Below, one piece after another: positions 47,175-55,679 of a stretch of 64,000 nucleotides of DNA. The notes under the pieces are model-generated. The model did not search any database, was not told the origin of the DNA, and was given only the letters and a program-made list of their open reading frames with translations. A program made the translations under genes and the position numbers. The DNA is from Nitrogeniibacter aestuarii (GTDB lineage Bacteria; Pseudomonadota; Gammaproteobacteria; Burkholderiales; Rhodocyclaceae): the NCBI RefSeq assembly GCF_017309585.1, contig NZ_CP071321.1:3802001-3866000 (forward strand), given 5' to 3'. Each line of letters starts with the position of its first letter. The first letter of the stretch is position 1.

Positions 47175-48332
47175 TCAGAGCGCGCACAGGCGCTCGCAAG
47201 CGGCCGCCAGCGTGGCCTCATCCTTGGCAAAACAGAAGCGCACGACATGCGCGTCCCGGCCATCATGATGAAACGCCGAGACCGGAATCGCGGCGACCCC
47301 TACCGTCCGGGTCAGCCACTCGACAAAGCTGGTATCCGGCTCGTCGGAAAGCGCCGCATACGAGGCCAGCTGGAAGTAGGTGCCGCCGCAGGGCAGCAAG
47401 TCGAATTTCGACGCCCCCAGCGCCTCGCGAAAATAATCCCGCTTGGCCTGATAGAACGCGGCCAGACCGAGGTGACGCTCGGCCCGTTCCATGTAGTCGG
47501 CCAGGGCCAGCTGAACAGGCGTATTGACCGTGAATACGTTGAACTGATGCACCTTGCGGAACTCGACCATCAACTCGGCGGGCGCCAGCACGTATCCGAC
47601 CTTCCAGCCGGTGATGTGATAGGTCTTGCCGAAACTGGACACGATGATGCTGCGCGCCGCCAGATCCGAATGGCGTCCACAGCTCTCATGACGCGCGCCG
47701 TCGAACACGATGTGCTCGTACACTTCGTCCGACACCACGACGATATCGGTTCCATCGACCAGTTGCGCCAGCGCACGCAAGTCGTCTTCGGTCCACACGG
47801 CCCCGGTGGGGTTGTGCGGCGTGTTGATCATGATCATCCGCGTACGCGGCGTGATGGCTGCCCTCAACGCCGTCCAGTCAGGGCGATAGTGCGGCGCGGC
47901 CAGTGACACTCGCACCGGAATCCCCCCCTGCAGTTCGATGGCGGGCACGTATGAGTCGTAAACGGGTTCAAGCACGACCACTTCATCGCCCGGATGCACC
48001 AGTGCGGCCACGGCCGTAAACAAGGCTTGAGTGGCCCCCGCGGTGACCGTCACTTCGGTTTCGGGGTCGTACTCGGCGCCGTACAGGTGGCTCACCTTCG
48101 CCGCAATCGCTTCGCGCAGGGCCGGCATCCCCGCCATGGGTGGGTATTGATTCATGCCGGCATGCATCCAGTGCGATACGCGATCGAAAAGGAATGGCTC
48201 GGCATTGAAGTCAGGGTAGCCCTGGGACAGATTGACCGCTCCCGCTTCATGCGCCATGCGCGACATCACGGTAAAGATGGTCGTGCCCACCCGGGGCAAT
48301 CGGGATCGGGGCATCACGGCAGCGTGGGGCAT
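47175..48332 (-). CDS. Methionine-type aminotransferase, YbdL-like
   Basis: 385 residues from the ATG at 48332. Motifs are NLSQGYPDFNAEPFLFD, QYPPMAGMPALREAIA, INTPHNPTGAVW, VVSDEVYEHIVFDG and the PLP lysine in VSSFGKTYHITGWKVGY. The combination QYPPMAG, HNPTGAVW and FGKTYHITGWK matches YbdL/kynurenine aminotransferase-like enzymes that use methionine and aromatic amino acids. The upstream GTG (48341) is an alternative start. It is divergent from the LuxR-type regulator. Confidence 0.88.
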   Translation of the reverse strand: MPHAAVMPRSRLPRVGTTIFTVMSRMAHEAGAVNLSQGYPDFNAEPFLFDRVSHWMHAGMNQYPPMAGMPALREAIAAKVSHLYGAEYDPETEVTVTAGATQALFTAVAALVHPGDEVVVLEPVYDSYVPAIELQGGIPVRVSLAAPHYRPDWTALRAAITPRTRMIMINTPHNPTGAVWTEDDLRALAQLVDGTDIVVVSDEVYEHIVFDGARHESCGRHSDLAARSIIVSSFGKTYHITGWKVGYVLAPAELMVEFRKVHQFNVFTVNTPVQLALADYMERAERHLGLAAFYQAKRDYFREALGASKFDLLPCGGTYFQLASYAALSDEPDTSFVEWLTRTVGVAAIPVSAFHHDGRDAHVVRFCFAKDEATLAAACERLCAL

Positions 48333-48435
48333 GGGCAGCACTCTCGAGGGGTGAGGTTGGCCATTCTACCGGGCGGAAAGCCCGCGCTTCCACAGACCCA
48401 CCTGAACGAACGAGCGGGAATATTCCACAGTCGTA

Positions 48436-48476
48436 TTGACTGAGTCGCGCCCCCCGCCTTTACTGAGTTGATCAAC
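48436..48476. promoter_or_regulatory. Repeat elements upstream of the LuxR-type gene
   Basis: Two near-identical direct repeats, TTGACTGAGT (48436) and TTTACTGAGT (48459), start 23 bases apart, and the second runs into the palindrome GTTGATCAAC (48467-48476). The palindrome ends 16 bases before the start codon. They could be autoregulatory sites; no classical 20-base lux box is seen. Confidence 0.4.
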
Positions 48477-48492
48477 CTGACCAGACTCCCCC

Positions 48493-49251
48493 ATGCGTCT
48501 GCAAGACCACCTGGACAGCCTACGCCGCGCGACCGGCCTTGAAGCACTTCAGAAGGCTTTCGAAGGCGCGCTGACGTGCTTTGGCTTCCAGCACTATCAA
48601 TTCGTCCTGCTCAACGACCATCCCCAGCTGCATGCCGGCGACAAAGGGGTGGTTCTGTGCACCTATCCGGCAGCCTGGACCCGACGCTATGAGCGCGAGG
48701 GGTTTGCCCACCTCGACCCGATGCGCCAGGCCGCCATCGAGCACCACACACCATTCACCTGGGACGCACTCAGGCAAAACCCGTCGCTGAACGGCAGCCA
48801 ACAAGCCGTTCTGGATGCGATCGAGGAGGCGGGTCTGGTCTCAGGGATTGGCATTCCCCTGCATGGGCCCGCCGGCGCCTGTGCCACGATCGGCCTGGCC
48901 TCCACACAGGCTGACATCCGCCTGGACGCCCGCGTCCTCACCCAACTGCACATGCTCGGTCTCGGCCTGTACAACCGGTTCTGGAGCCTTCAGTTGCGTC
49001 GCAGCGAGGGGTCCGACCGCACCGCACTGTCAGCGCGTGAGCAAGACATCCTGCTGCTGCTGGCGCGAGGCCACACCAAGGCGGACATCAGCCGCATCCG
49101 GCACATCTCGATCCATACGGTCGACCATCATGTGCGCAACGTGCTCAAGAAACTCAATGCGCGCAACGCCACTTCAGCCGTCTATCACGCCACCAGCCGC
49201 GGGCTGATTCCAATGATGGGCAAAAATGGTGACGAATTGAAAACCACGTGA
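48493..49251 (+). CDS. LuxR family regulator with autoinducer-binding domain (solo)
   Basis: 252 residues. The autoinducer-binding domain (about 15-165) keeps the usual acyl-homoserine-lactone contacts: Trp and Tyr in PAAWTRRYEREG, Asp-Pro in HLDPM, Trp in FTWDAL and Gly in GIGIPLHGP. The GerE helix-turn-helix is at about 180-240 (LSAREQDILLLLARGHTKAD, HTVDHHVRNVLKKL). No luxI-type synthase is in the window, so it is a LuxR solo unless one lies elsewhere. It is followed 110 bases later by the PEP-CTERM gene on the same strand. Confidence 0.9.
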   Translation: MRLQDHLDSLRRATGLEALQKAFEGALTCFGFQHYQFVLLNDHPQLHAGDKGVVLCTYPAAWTRRYEREGFAHLDPMRQAAIEHHTPFTWDALRQNPSLNGSQQAVLDAIEEAGLVSGIGIPLHGPAGACATIGLASTQADIRLDARVLTQLHMLGLGLYNRFWSLQLRRSEGSDRTALSAREQDILLLLARGHTKADISRIRHISIHTVDHHVRNVLKKLNARNATSAVYHATSRGLIPMMGKNGDELKTT

Positions 49252-49361
49252 TTACGTAGGTCCGGCACGCATTCATTTTCCATAAATTCAAGCATGCCAG
49301 CGCACTAACGCCAGCACGCTTGCGTCGGGCGCCTTCGTCCATGTCATCCAGGGGGTCTGTC

Positions 49362-52300
49362 ATGACAATCCGCTCTGCCCGGCGCTTTCGCCTGGCGCCT
49401 GCCGCCGCTGCCATCGGGCTCGCGTTCTCCTGCGCACCCGCACTGGCGATCAATGTCACTGCGATCAACTCCGGCGACTGGATCAGCCCAACCACGTGGG
49501 ATCAGGGTGCTGAACCCGGCTCCCTTGACAGCGCCAGCCTGGCGTTCTTTACACTGACGCTCGATGTGGACCGTGACATCGCCGGGTTTTTCCACACCAG
49601 CGGCACGCTGACCGGCACCGGCAACCTCATCGTCACCGGCGACTCGACCTGGACCAGCGGCACCCAGAGCGGCACCGGCTCGACCACCTACACCGGGCTG
49701 CTCAATCTCGAAGACGGCACCAGCACCATCAGCGGCCGTGCCGTCTCGGCCAGCAACACGCGCTGGAATGCCGGGCATCTGAACCTAACCGGTGGGGCCA
49801 CCTTCAACAACAACGGTACTTTCGACAACGTCACCAGCACCAACTTCGTCGTCTTTGCCAACGCCGGCTCCGCGTTCAACAACACCGGCACCTACAACAA
49901 GTCCGGCGGGGCGACCAACCAGATTCAGGCGCTCTTCAACAACACCGGCACCGTCAACGTCGACGCCGGGGTGCTCCAGCTGAGCGGGGGCGGCACCCAC
50001 ACCGGCAGCTTCAACATCGCCTCGGGCGCCGAACTGGCCTTCTACGGTGGCACCCACAATCTGGATGCCGGCACCGCCGTCAGCGGCTCTGGCGGGCTGC
50101 GTGCCTACAACGGCACCATCAACGTCAATGCCGGCGCCAGTCTGGCCGACAACACCGCGCTGACCATCAACTTCGCCACCGTGAATCTGGCCACCGATGA
50201 GCAGATCGCCACGCTCGATCAGACCGGCGGCACGCTGACCGGCACCGGCAACCTCATCGTCACCGGCGACTCGACCTGGACCAGCGGCACCCAGAGCGGC
50301 ACCGGCTCGACCACCTACACCGGGCTGCTCAATCTCGAAGACGGCACCAGCACCATCAGCGGCCGTGCCGTCTCGGCCAGCAACACGCGCTGGAATGCCG
50401 GGCATCTGAACCTAACCGGTGGGGCCACCTTCAACAACAACGGTACTTTCGACAACGTCACCAGCACCAACTTCGTCGTCTTTGCCAACGCCGGCTCCGC
50501 GTTCAACAACACCGGCACCTTCAACAAGTCCGGCGGGGCGACCAACCAGATTCAGGCACTCTTCAACAACACCGGCACCGTCAACGTCGACGCCGGGGTG
50601 CTCCAGCTGAGCGGGGGCGGCACCCACACCGGCAGCTTCAACATCGCCTCGGGCGCCGAACTGGCCTTCTACGGTGGCACCCACAATCTGGATGCCGGCA
50701 CCGCCGTCAGCGGCTCTGGCGGGCTGCGTGCCTACAACGGCACCATCAACGTCAATGCCGGCGCCAGTCTGGCCGACAACACCGCGCTGACCATCAACTT
50801 CGCCACCCTGAATCTGGCCACTGATGAGCAGATCGCCACGCTCGATCAGACCGGCGGCGCGCTGACCGGCACCGGCAACCTCATCGTCACCGGCGACTCG
50901 ACCTGGACCAGCGGCACCCAGAGCGGCACCGGCTCGACCACCTACACCGGGCTGCTCAACCTCGAAGACGGCACCAGCACCATCAGCGGCCGTGCCGTCT
51001 CGGCCAGCAACACGCGCTGGAATGCCGGGCATCTGAACCTGACCGGTGGGGCCACCTTCAACAACAACGGTACTTTCGACAACGTCACCAGCACCAACTT
51101 CGTCGTCTTTGCCAACGCCGGCTCCGCGTTCAACAACACCGGCACCTACAACAAGTCCGGCGGGGCGACCAACCAGATTCAGGCGCTCTTCAACAACACC
51201 GGCACCGTCAACGTCGACGCCGGGGTGCTCCAGCTGAGCGGGGGCGGTACCCACACCGGCAGCTTCAACATCGCCTCGGGCGCCGAACTGGCCTTCTACG
51301 GTGGCACCCACAATCTGGATGCCGGCACCGCCGTCAGCGGCTCTGGCGGGCTGCGTGCCTACAACGGCACCATCAACGTCAATGCCGGCGCCAGTCTGGC
51401 CGACAACACCGCGCTGACCATCAACTTCGCCACCCTGAATCTGGCCACTGATGAGCAGATCGCCACGCTCGATCAGACCGGCGGCGCGCTGACCGGCACC
51501 GGCAACCTCATCGTCACCGGCGACTCGACCTGGACCAGCGGCACTCAGAGCGGCACCGGCTCGACCACCTACACCGGGCTGCTCAATCTCGAAGACGGCA
51601 CCAGCACCCTCAATGGCCGCGCCGTCTCGGCCAGCAACACGCGCTGGAATGCCGGGCATCTGAACCTGACCGGTGGGGCCACCTTCAACAACACCGGCAC
51701 TTTCGACAACGCCACCAGCGCCAACTTCACGGTGTTCGGTAACGCCGGGACCGCGTTCAACAACGTCGGCACCTACACCAAGAGCGGCGCATCGGTCTCC
51801 AGCGTCAATACGACGTTCACCAACAGCGGCCTGATCGACATCCAGTCCGGGATATTGCAGATCAACACCCCCTTCGAGAACACCGGCACCATTCAGATCG
51901 CCAGTACCGCCATCCTGGTCGGGAATACCAGTGATTTCCGCAACGAAGGCGTGCTGACCGGGTCCGGGCACGTTGATGCCCCCCAAGCCGCAGGGTTCGT
52001 CAATCAGGGCGTGATCGCGCCGGGAAGCGGCATCGGCACAATGTCCTTCGGCGGAGACCTGCATCTGGGGACCGACAGCGTGCTGGAGATTCAACTGACC
52101 GATGCGGCCAGCTTCGACCAGATCGCCATCGATGGCGACATCAGCATCGGCGGCTTGCTTGCCCTCGAGAATCTCGGCTATAGCCCGACGGTGGGCGACA
52201 GCTTCGTGATCGCGACCTTCGATGCACAGACCACGCCGGGGTCCTTCTCGGACATCACCTGGAGTGGCTTTGGCGCGGGTGTCACGTTCTTTGCCACCTA

Positions 52301-52418
52301 CAACGCCGACCACATCATCCTGAACGTGGCCGCGGTGCCCGAGCCCGCGGAATACCTGATGATGCTCGCCGGCCTTGGCGTCATTGGTGCCGTTTCCCGG
52401 CGACGCCAGAGACGCTGA
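49362..52418 (+). CDS. PEP-CTERM exported repeat protein
   Basis: 1018 residues from the ATG at 49362, preceded by AGGGGG. A signal peptide (about 1-31, ending CAPALA) is followed by a Gly/Thr/Asn/Ser-rich beta-helix-like region of three near-identical 209-residue units and part of a fourth. Then comes a divergent C-terminal domain (about 810-985) with FENTGTIQIAST and VLEIQLTDAASFDQI, in the style of autotransporter passenger repeats. The end is a PEP-CTERM sorting signal: VPEPAEYLMMLAGLGVIG and RRRQRR. Exosortase-type processing is expected at VPEP, with the protein ending at the cell surface or in extracellular matrix. No exosortase gene is in the window. Confidence 0.92.
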   Translation: MTIRSARRFRLAPAAAAIGLAFSCAPALAINVTAINSGDWISPTTWDQGAEPGSLDSASLAFFTLTLDVDRDIAGFFHTSGTLTGTGNLIVTGDSTWTSGTQSGTGSTTYTGLLNLEDGTSTISGRAVSASNTRWNAGHLNLTGGATFNNNGTFDNVTSTNFVVFANAGSAFNNTGTYNKSGGATNQIQALFNNTGTVNVDAGVLQLSGGGTHTGSFNIASGAELAFYGGTHNLDAGTAVSGSGGLRAYNGTINVNAGASLADNTALTINFATVNLATDEQIATLDQTGGTLTGTGNLIVTGDSTWTSGTQSGTGSTTYTGLLNLEDGTSTISGRAVSASNTRWNAGHLNLTGGATFNNNGTFDNVTSTNFVVFANAGSAFNNTGTFNKSGGATNQIQALFNNTGTVNVDAGVLQLSGGGTHTGSFNIASGAELAFYGGTHNLDAGTAVSGSGGLRAYNGTINVNAGASLADNTALTINFATLNLATDEQIATLDQTGGALTGTGNLIVTGDSTWTSGTQSGTGSTTYTGLLNLEDGTSTISGRAVSASNTRWNAGHLNLTGGATFNNNGTFDNVTSTNFVVFANAGSAFNNTGTYNKSGGATNQIQALFNNTGTVNVDAGVLQLSGGGTHTGSFNIASGAELAFYGGTHNLDAGTAVSGSGGLRAYNGTINVNAGASLADNTALTINFATLNLATDEQIATLDQTGGALTGTGNLIVTGDSTWTSGTQSGTGSTTYTGLLNLEDGTSTLNGRAVSASNTRWNAGHLNLTGGATFNNTGTFDNATSANFTVFGNAGTAFNNVGTYTKSGASVSSVNTTFTNSGLIDIQSGILQINTPFENTGTIQIASTAILVGNTSDFRNEGVLTGSGHVDAPQAAGFVNQGVIAPGSGIGTMSFGGDLHLGTDSVLEIQLTDAASFDQIAIDGDISIGGLLALENLGYSPTVGDSFVIATFDAQTTPGSFSDITWSGFGAGVTFFATYNADHIILNVAAVPEPAEYLMMLAGLGVIGAVSRRRQRR
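49602..51482 (+). repeat. Three tandem 627-bp repeats in the PEP-CTERM gene
   Basis: Units begin at 49602, 50229 and 50856, each exactly 627 bases (209 codons). They differ at only a handful of bases, such as GTGAATCTG/CTGAATCTG and TAC/TTC. A fourth unit begins at 51483, stays close to the others to about 51690 and then diverges. Confidence 0.95.
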
Positions 52419-52434
52419 GAGGTTCAGCCTGCCG

Positions 52435-52461
52435 AGGCGCCCGCTCAGGGCGCCTTTTCTT
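52435..52461 (+). terminator. Rho-independent terminator after the PEP-CTERM gene
   Basis: AGGCGCCC, loop GCTCA and GGGCGCCT form an 8-pair stem, followed by TTTCTT, 17 bases past the stop. Confidence 0.85.
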
Positions 52462-52496
52462 ATTGCAGGAGGCTTCGTCGGGATAAAATCGCGCTC

Positions 52497-53566
<1,070 letters not shown>

Positions 53567-53570
<4 letters not shown>

Positions 53571-54214
53571 GCATGGAAACCACTGACCAGCTTCTGGAGA
53601 TCGCCCGCGGCATGAGTGACGCCCGGCTGTCGGTGGGCACCGCGGGCAATGTCAGCCTGCGCACGCCGGCAGGCATGGTCATCACTCCTTCCGGTCTGGC
53701 CCCGCACCGCTGTACCGCTGCCGAAATGAGCAGTGTCGGCATGGACGGCAAGAGCACCGGCCGCCTGGCACCGTCGAGCGAATGGCGCATGCATCGGGAC
53801 ATCTACGCCGCACGCCCCGACATCAATGCCATCCTGCATGCCCATGCGCCCTTCGCCACCGCACTGGCCTGCCATCGGCTGACCATCCCGCCCTTCCACT
53901 ACATGATTGCGCGCTTCGGTGGCGACGATGTGCGTTGCGGCGACTACGCCACGTTTGGGACCCAGGCCCTGTCGGATGCCACCCTCGCCGCCCTCCATGA
54001 GCGCAGCGCCTGCCTGATGGCCAACCACGGCATGATCGTGCTGGCCGAATCAGCCGACGAACTGCTGCCACGCGCCATTGAATTCGAAATGCTGTGCGAA
54101 CACTTCTGGCGCACCCGCAGCCTGGGGGACCCGGTTCTTCTGAATCCCGACCAGATCAAGGAAGCCATTGTCCGATTCAGCGACTATGGACGTCCCCAAG
54201 ACAATCCGGACTGA
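53567..54214 (+). CDS. Class II aldolase, probable methylthioribulose/5-deoxyribulose-1-phosphate aldolase
   Basis: 215 residues from the ATG at 53567, preceded by GGAGGG. Fuculose-aldolase fold: GTAGNVSLRTP, ITPSGLAPH, Zn ligands in ILHAHAPFATALA (HxH) and MANHGMIVL (third His), and catalytic Glu near SSEWRMH. It is shorter than MtnB dehydratases in having no extra insertions, though both share this fold. With mtnA directly upstream, the DHAP shunt reading (cleavage of methylthioribulose-1-P to DHAP and an aldehyde) is most likely; a dehydratase in the classical methionine salvage pathway is the alternative. No mtnC, mtnD or mtnK gene is nearby. Confidence 0.75.
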
Positions 54215-54223
54215 CACCCCCTC

Positions 54224-54553
54224 ATGAATCCCCACCCAGCCGCCCCCGACGCATCCGCCATCCGCGAAGCACTTCGCGCCGTTCAAGACCCCGAGATCGG
54301 CATGAACATCGTTGACCTGGGCCTCGTGTACGACATTGCGGTCGAGGGCAATCGGGTGGCCGTACGCATGACCATGACGAGCCCTGCGTGCCCGATGGGC
54401 CAGATGATTCTCGACGACGTGGATGAGGCCATCGCACGGCTCTGCCCGGATCGTGAACGCTCCGTCGAACTGGTGTGGTCTCCGGAGTGGTCGCCCGCCT
54501 TGATGAGTGAGTCCGCCAAGGCGCACTTCGGCTGGCAGGACGACGATGCCTGA
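54224..54553 (+). CDS. MIP18/DUF59 family Fe-S assembly factor
   Basis: 109 residues. Family landmarks are AIREALRAVQDPEIGMNIVD, LGLVYDIAVEGNRV and RMTMTSPACPMGQMI, in which the Cys of SPACPMG is the conserved reactive residue of SufT/PaaD-like proteins. It ends VWSPEWSPALMSESAKAHFGW, as in many proteobacterial stand-alone members. Role: help in maturing Fe-S proteins. It overlaps the next gene by 8 bases. Confidence 0.9.
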   Translation: MNPHPAAPDASAIREALRAVQDPEIGMNIVDLGLVYDIAVEGNRVAVRMTMTSPACPMGQMILDDVDEAIARLCPDRERSVELVWSPEWSPALMSESAKAHFGWQDDDA

Positions 54554-55616
54554 TCTGCCGCCGCCGGGGCGCGCGCCCTTGCTGATCGGCGGTTTTGCCG
54601 GATTGATCGCCGGTGTGCTGGCCGGGCTGTGGCGCTTCGGCTGGCCGATGCCCGATCTGGTGGCCGGCGCACCGCACGGCGTCCTCATGATGTGCGCGTT
54701 CTTCGGCACGCTGATCAGCCTGGAGCGTGCCGTCGCCGTCTCGCAAGCCTGGGCCTACACCGGTCCGCTGGCCGGCGCGCTCACGTCACTTGCGCTGATC
54801 GCCGGGGCGCCGGGTCTGAGCGTCGCGCTCGGTTTTCTGGTCTGCGGCGTCGTCCTGATCGCGGCCTCTGCGTGTGCCCAGCGACGCCACGACGCCGTTC
54901 ACACACGCGTGCTGACCCTGGGCGCGGTCAGCTGGCTGGTCGGCGTCATGCTCTGGCTGTGGCAACAGACACCCGACGCGGCCCAATGGTGGTGGCTGGG
55001 TTTTCTGGTGCTCACGATTGCGGGCGAACGCCTCGAGCTGTCACGTCTGGTGCGCGTGAGCCCGACCATGCAGCGGCTGTTCGTCCTGATCATCGCGCTC
55101 ATCGTGCTGGGCCTCGTCGCAGCCTCGGTGGGACACACCTCAGTGCTGGGCGGCGCGCTCATCGCACTGGCCGGCTGGCTGTTCAAGGAAGACATTGCCC
55201 GACGCAACCTGCGCGCCCGGGGTCTGCCGCGCTATATCGCCATCTGCCTGCTGTCCGGTTACCTGTGGTTGATGGCCGGCGGCACCCTTCTGCTGACAAC
55301 CCCCTCGCCCGGTTCGGCTGGATGGGACAGTGCCATGCACACTCTCACGGTGGGATTTGTGTTCGCCATGGTATTTGGTCACGCCCCCATCATCTTGCCT
55401 GCTGTCTTGCGCGTGAAAGTCCCGTACCATTCGGGTTTCTATCTACCTTTGGTCGGTTTGCACCTGAGTCTGGCGCTGCGTGTCATTGGCGATCTGGGCG
55501 ACCTGTTTGCGCTTCGTGCCCATGGCGCGATGGGTAACGCTTTGAGCATCGCCCTGTTTGTGCTCATCATGGTGACCACAGCCACACTTGCTCGCGCTCG
55601 GACGCCGACCGCCTGA
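54546..55616 (+). CDS. NnrS-like polytopic membrane protein
   Basis: 356 residues with about ten membrane segments. Features shared with NnrS are the conserved His in GAPHGVLMMCAFFGTLISLE, AGERLELSRL, and MHTLTVGFVFAMVFGHAPIILPA with its HxL...FGHAP pattern, where the histidines could bind heme or copper. It lacks a clear full-length NnrS signature, so NnrS-like is the safest call. It follows the Fe-S factor gene with an 8-base overlap, so the two probably work under the same conditions. NnrS proteins are tied to nitric oxide stress; that link here is inference. Confidence 0.7.
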   Translation: MPDLPPPGRAPLLIGGFAGLIAGVLAGLWRFGWPMPDLVAGAPHGVLMMCAFFGTLISLERAVAVSQAWAYTGPLAGALTSLALIAGAPGLSVALGFLVCGVVLIAASACAQRRHDAVHTRVLTLGAVSWLVGVMLWLWQQTPDAAQWWWLGFLVLTIAGERLELSRLVRVSPTMQRLFVLIIALIVLGLVAASVGHTSVLGGALIALAGWLFKEDIARRNLRARGLPRYIAICLLSGYLWLMAGGTLLLTTPSPGSAGWDSAMHTLTVGFVFAMVFGHAPIILPAVLRVKVPYHSGFYLPLVGLHLSLALRVIGDLGDLFALRAHGAMGNALSIALFVLIMVTTATLARARTPTA

Positions 55617-55679
55617 CATGCGTCTGGAAGACACTCTCCGCTCCGTGCGGCAACGATCGCTCTGGAAGTCCGGCCCGGC

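Noticed and set aside
49602..51780. CRISPR-like or mobile array
   Set aside because: The repeats are 627 bases, directly adjacent without spacers, and lie in frame inside one coding sequence.
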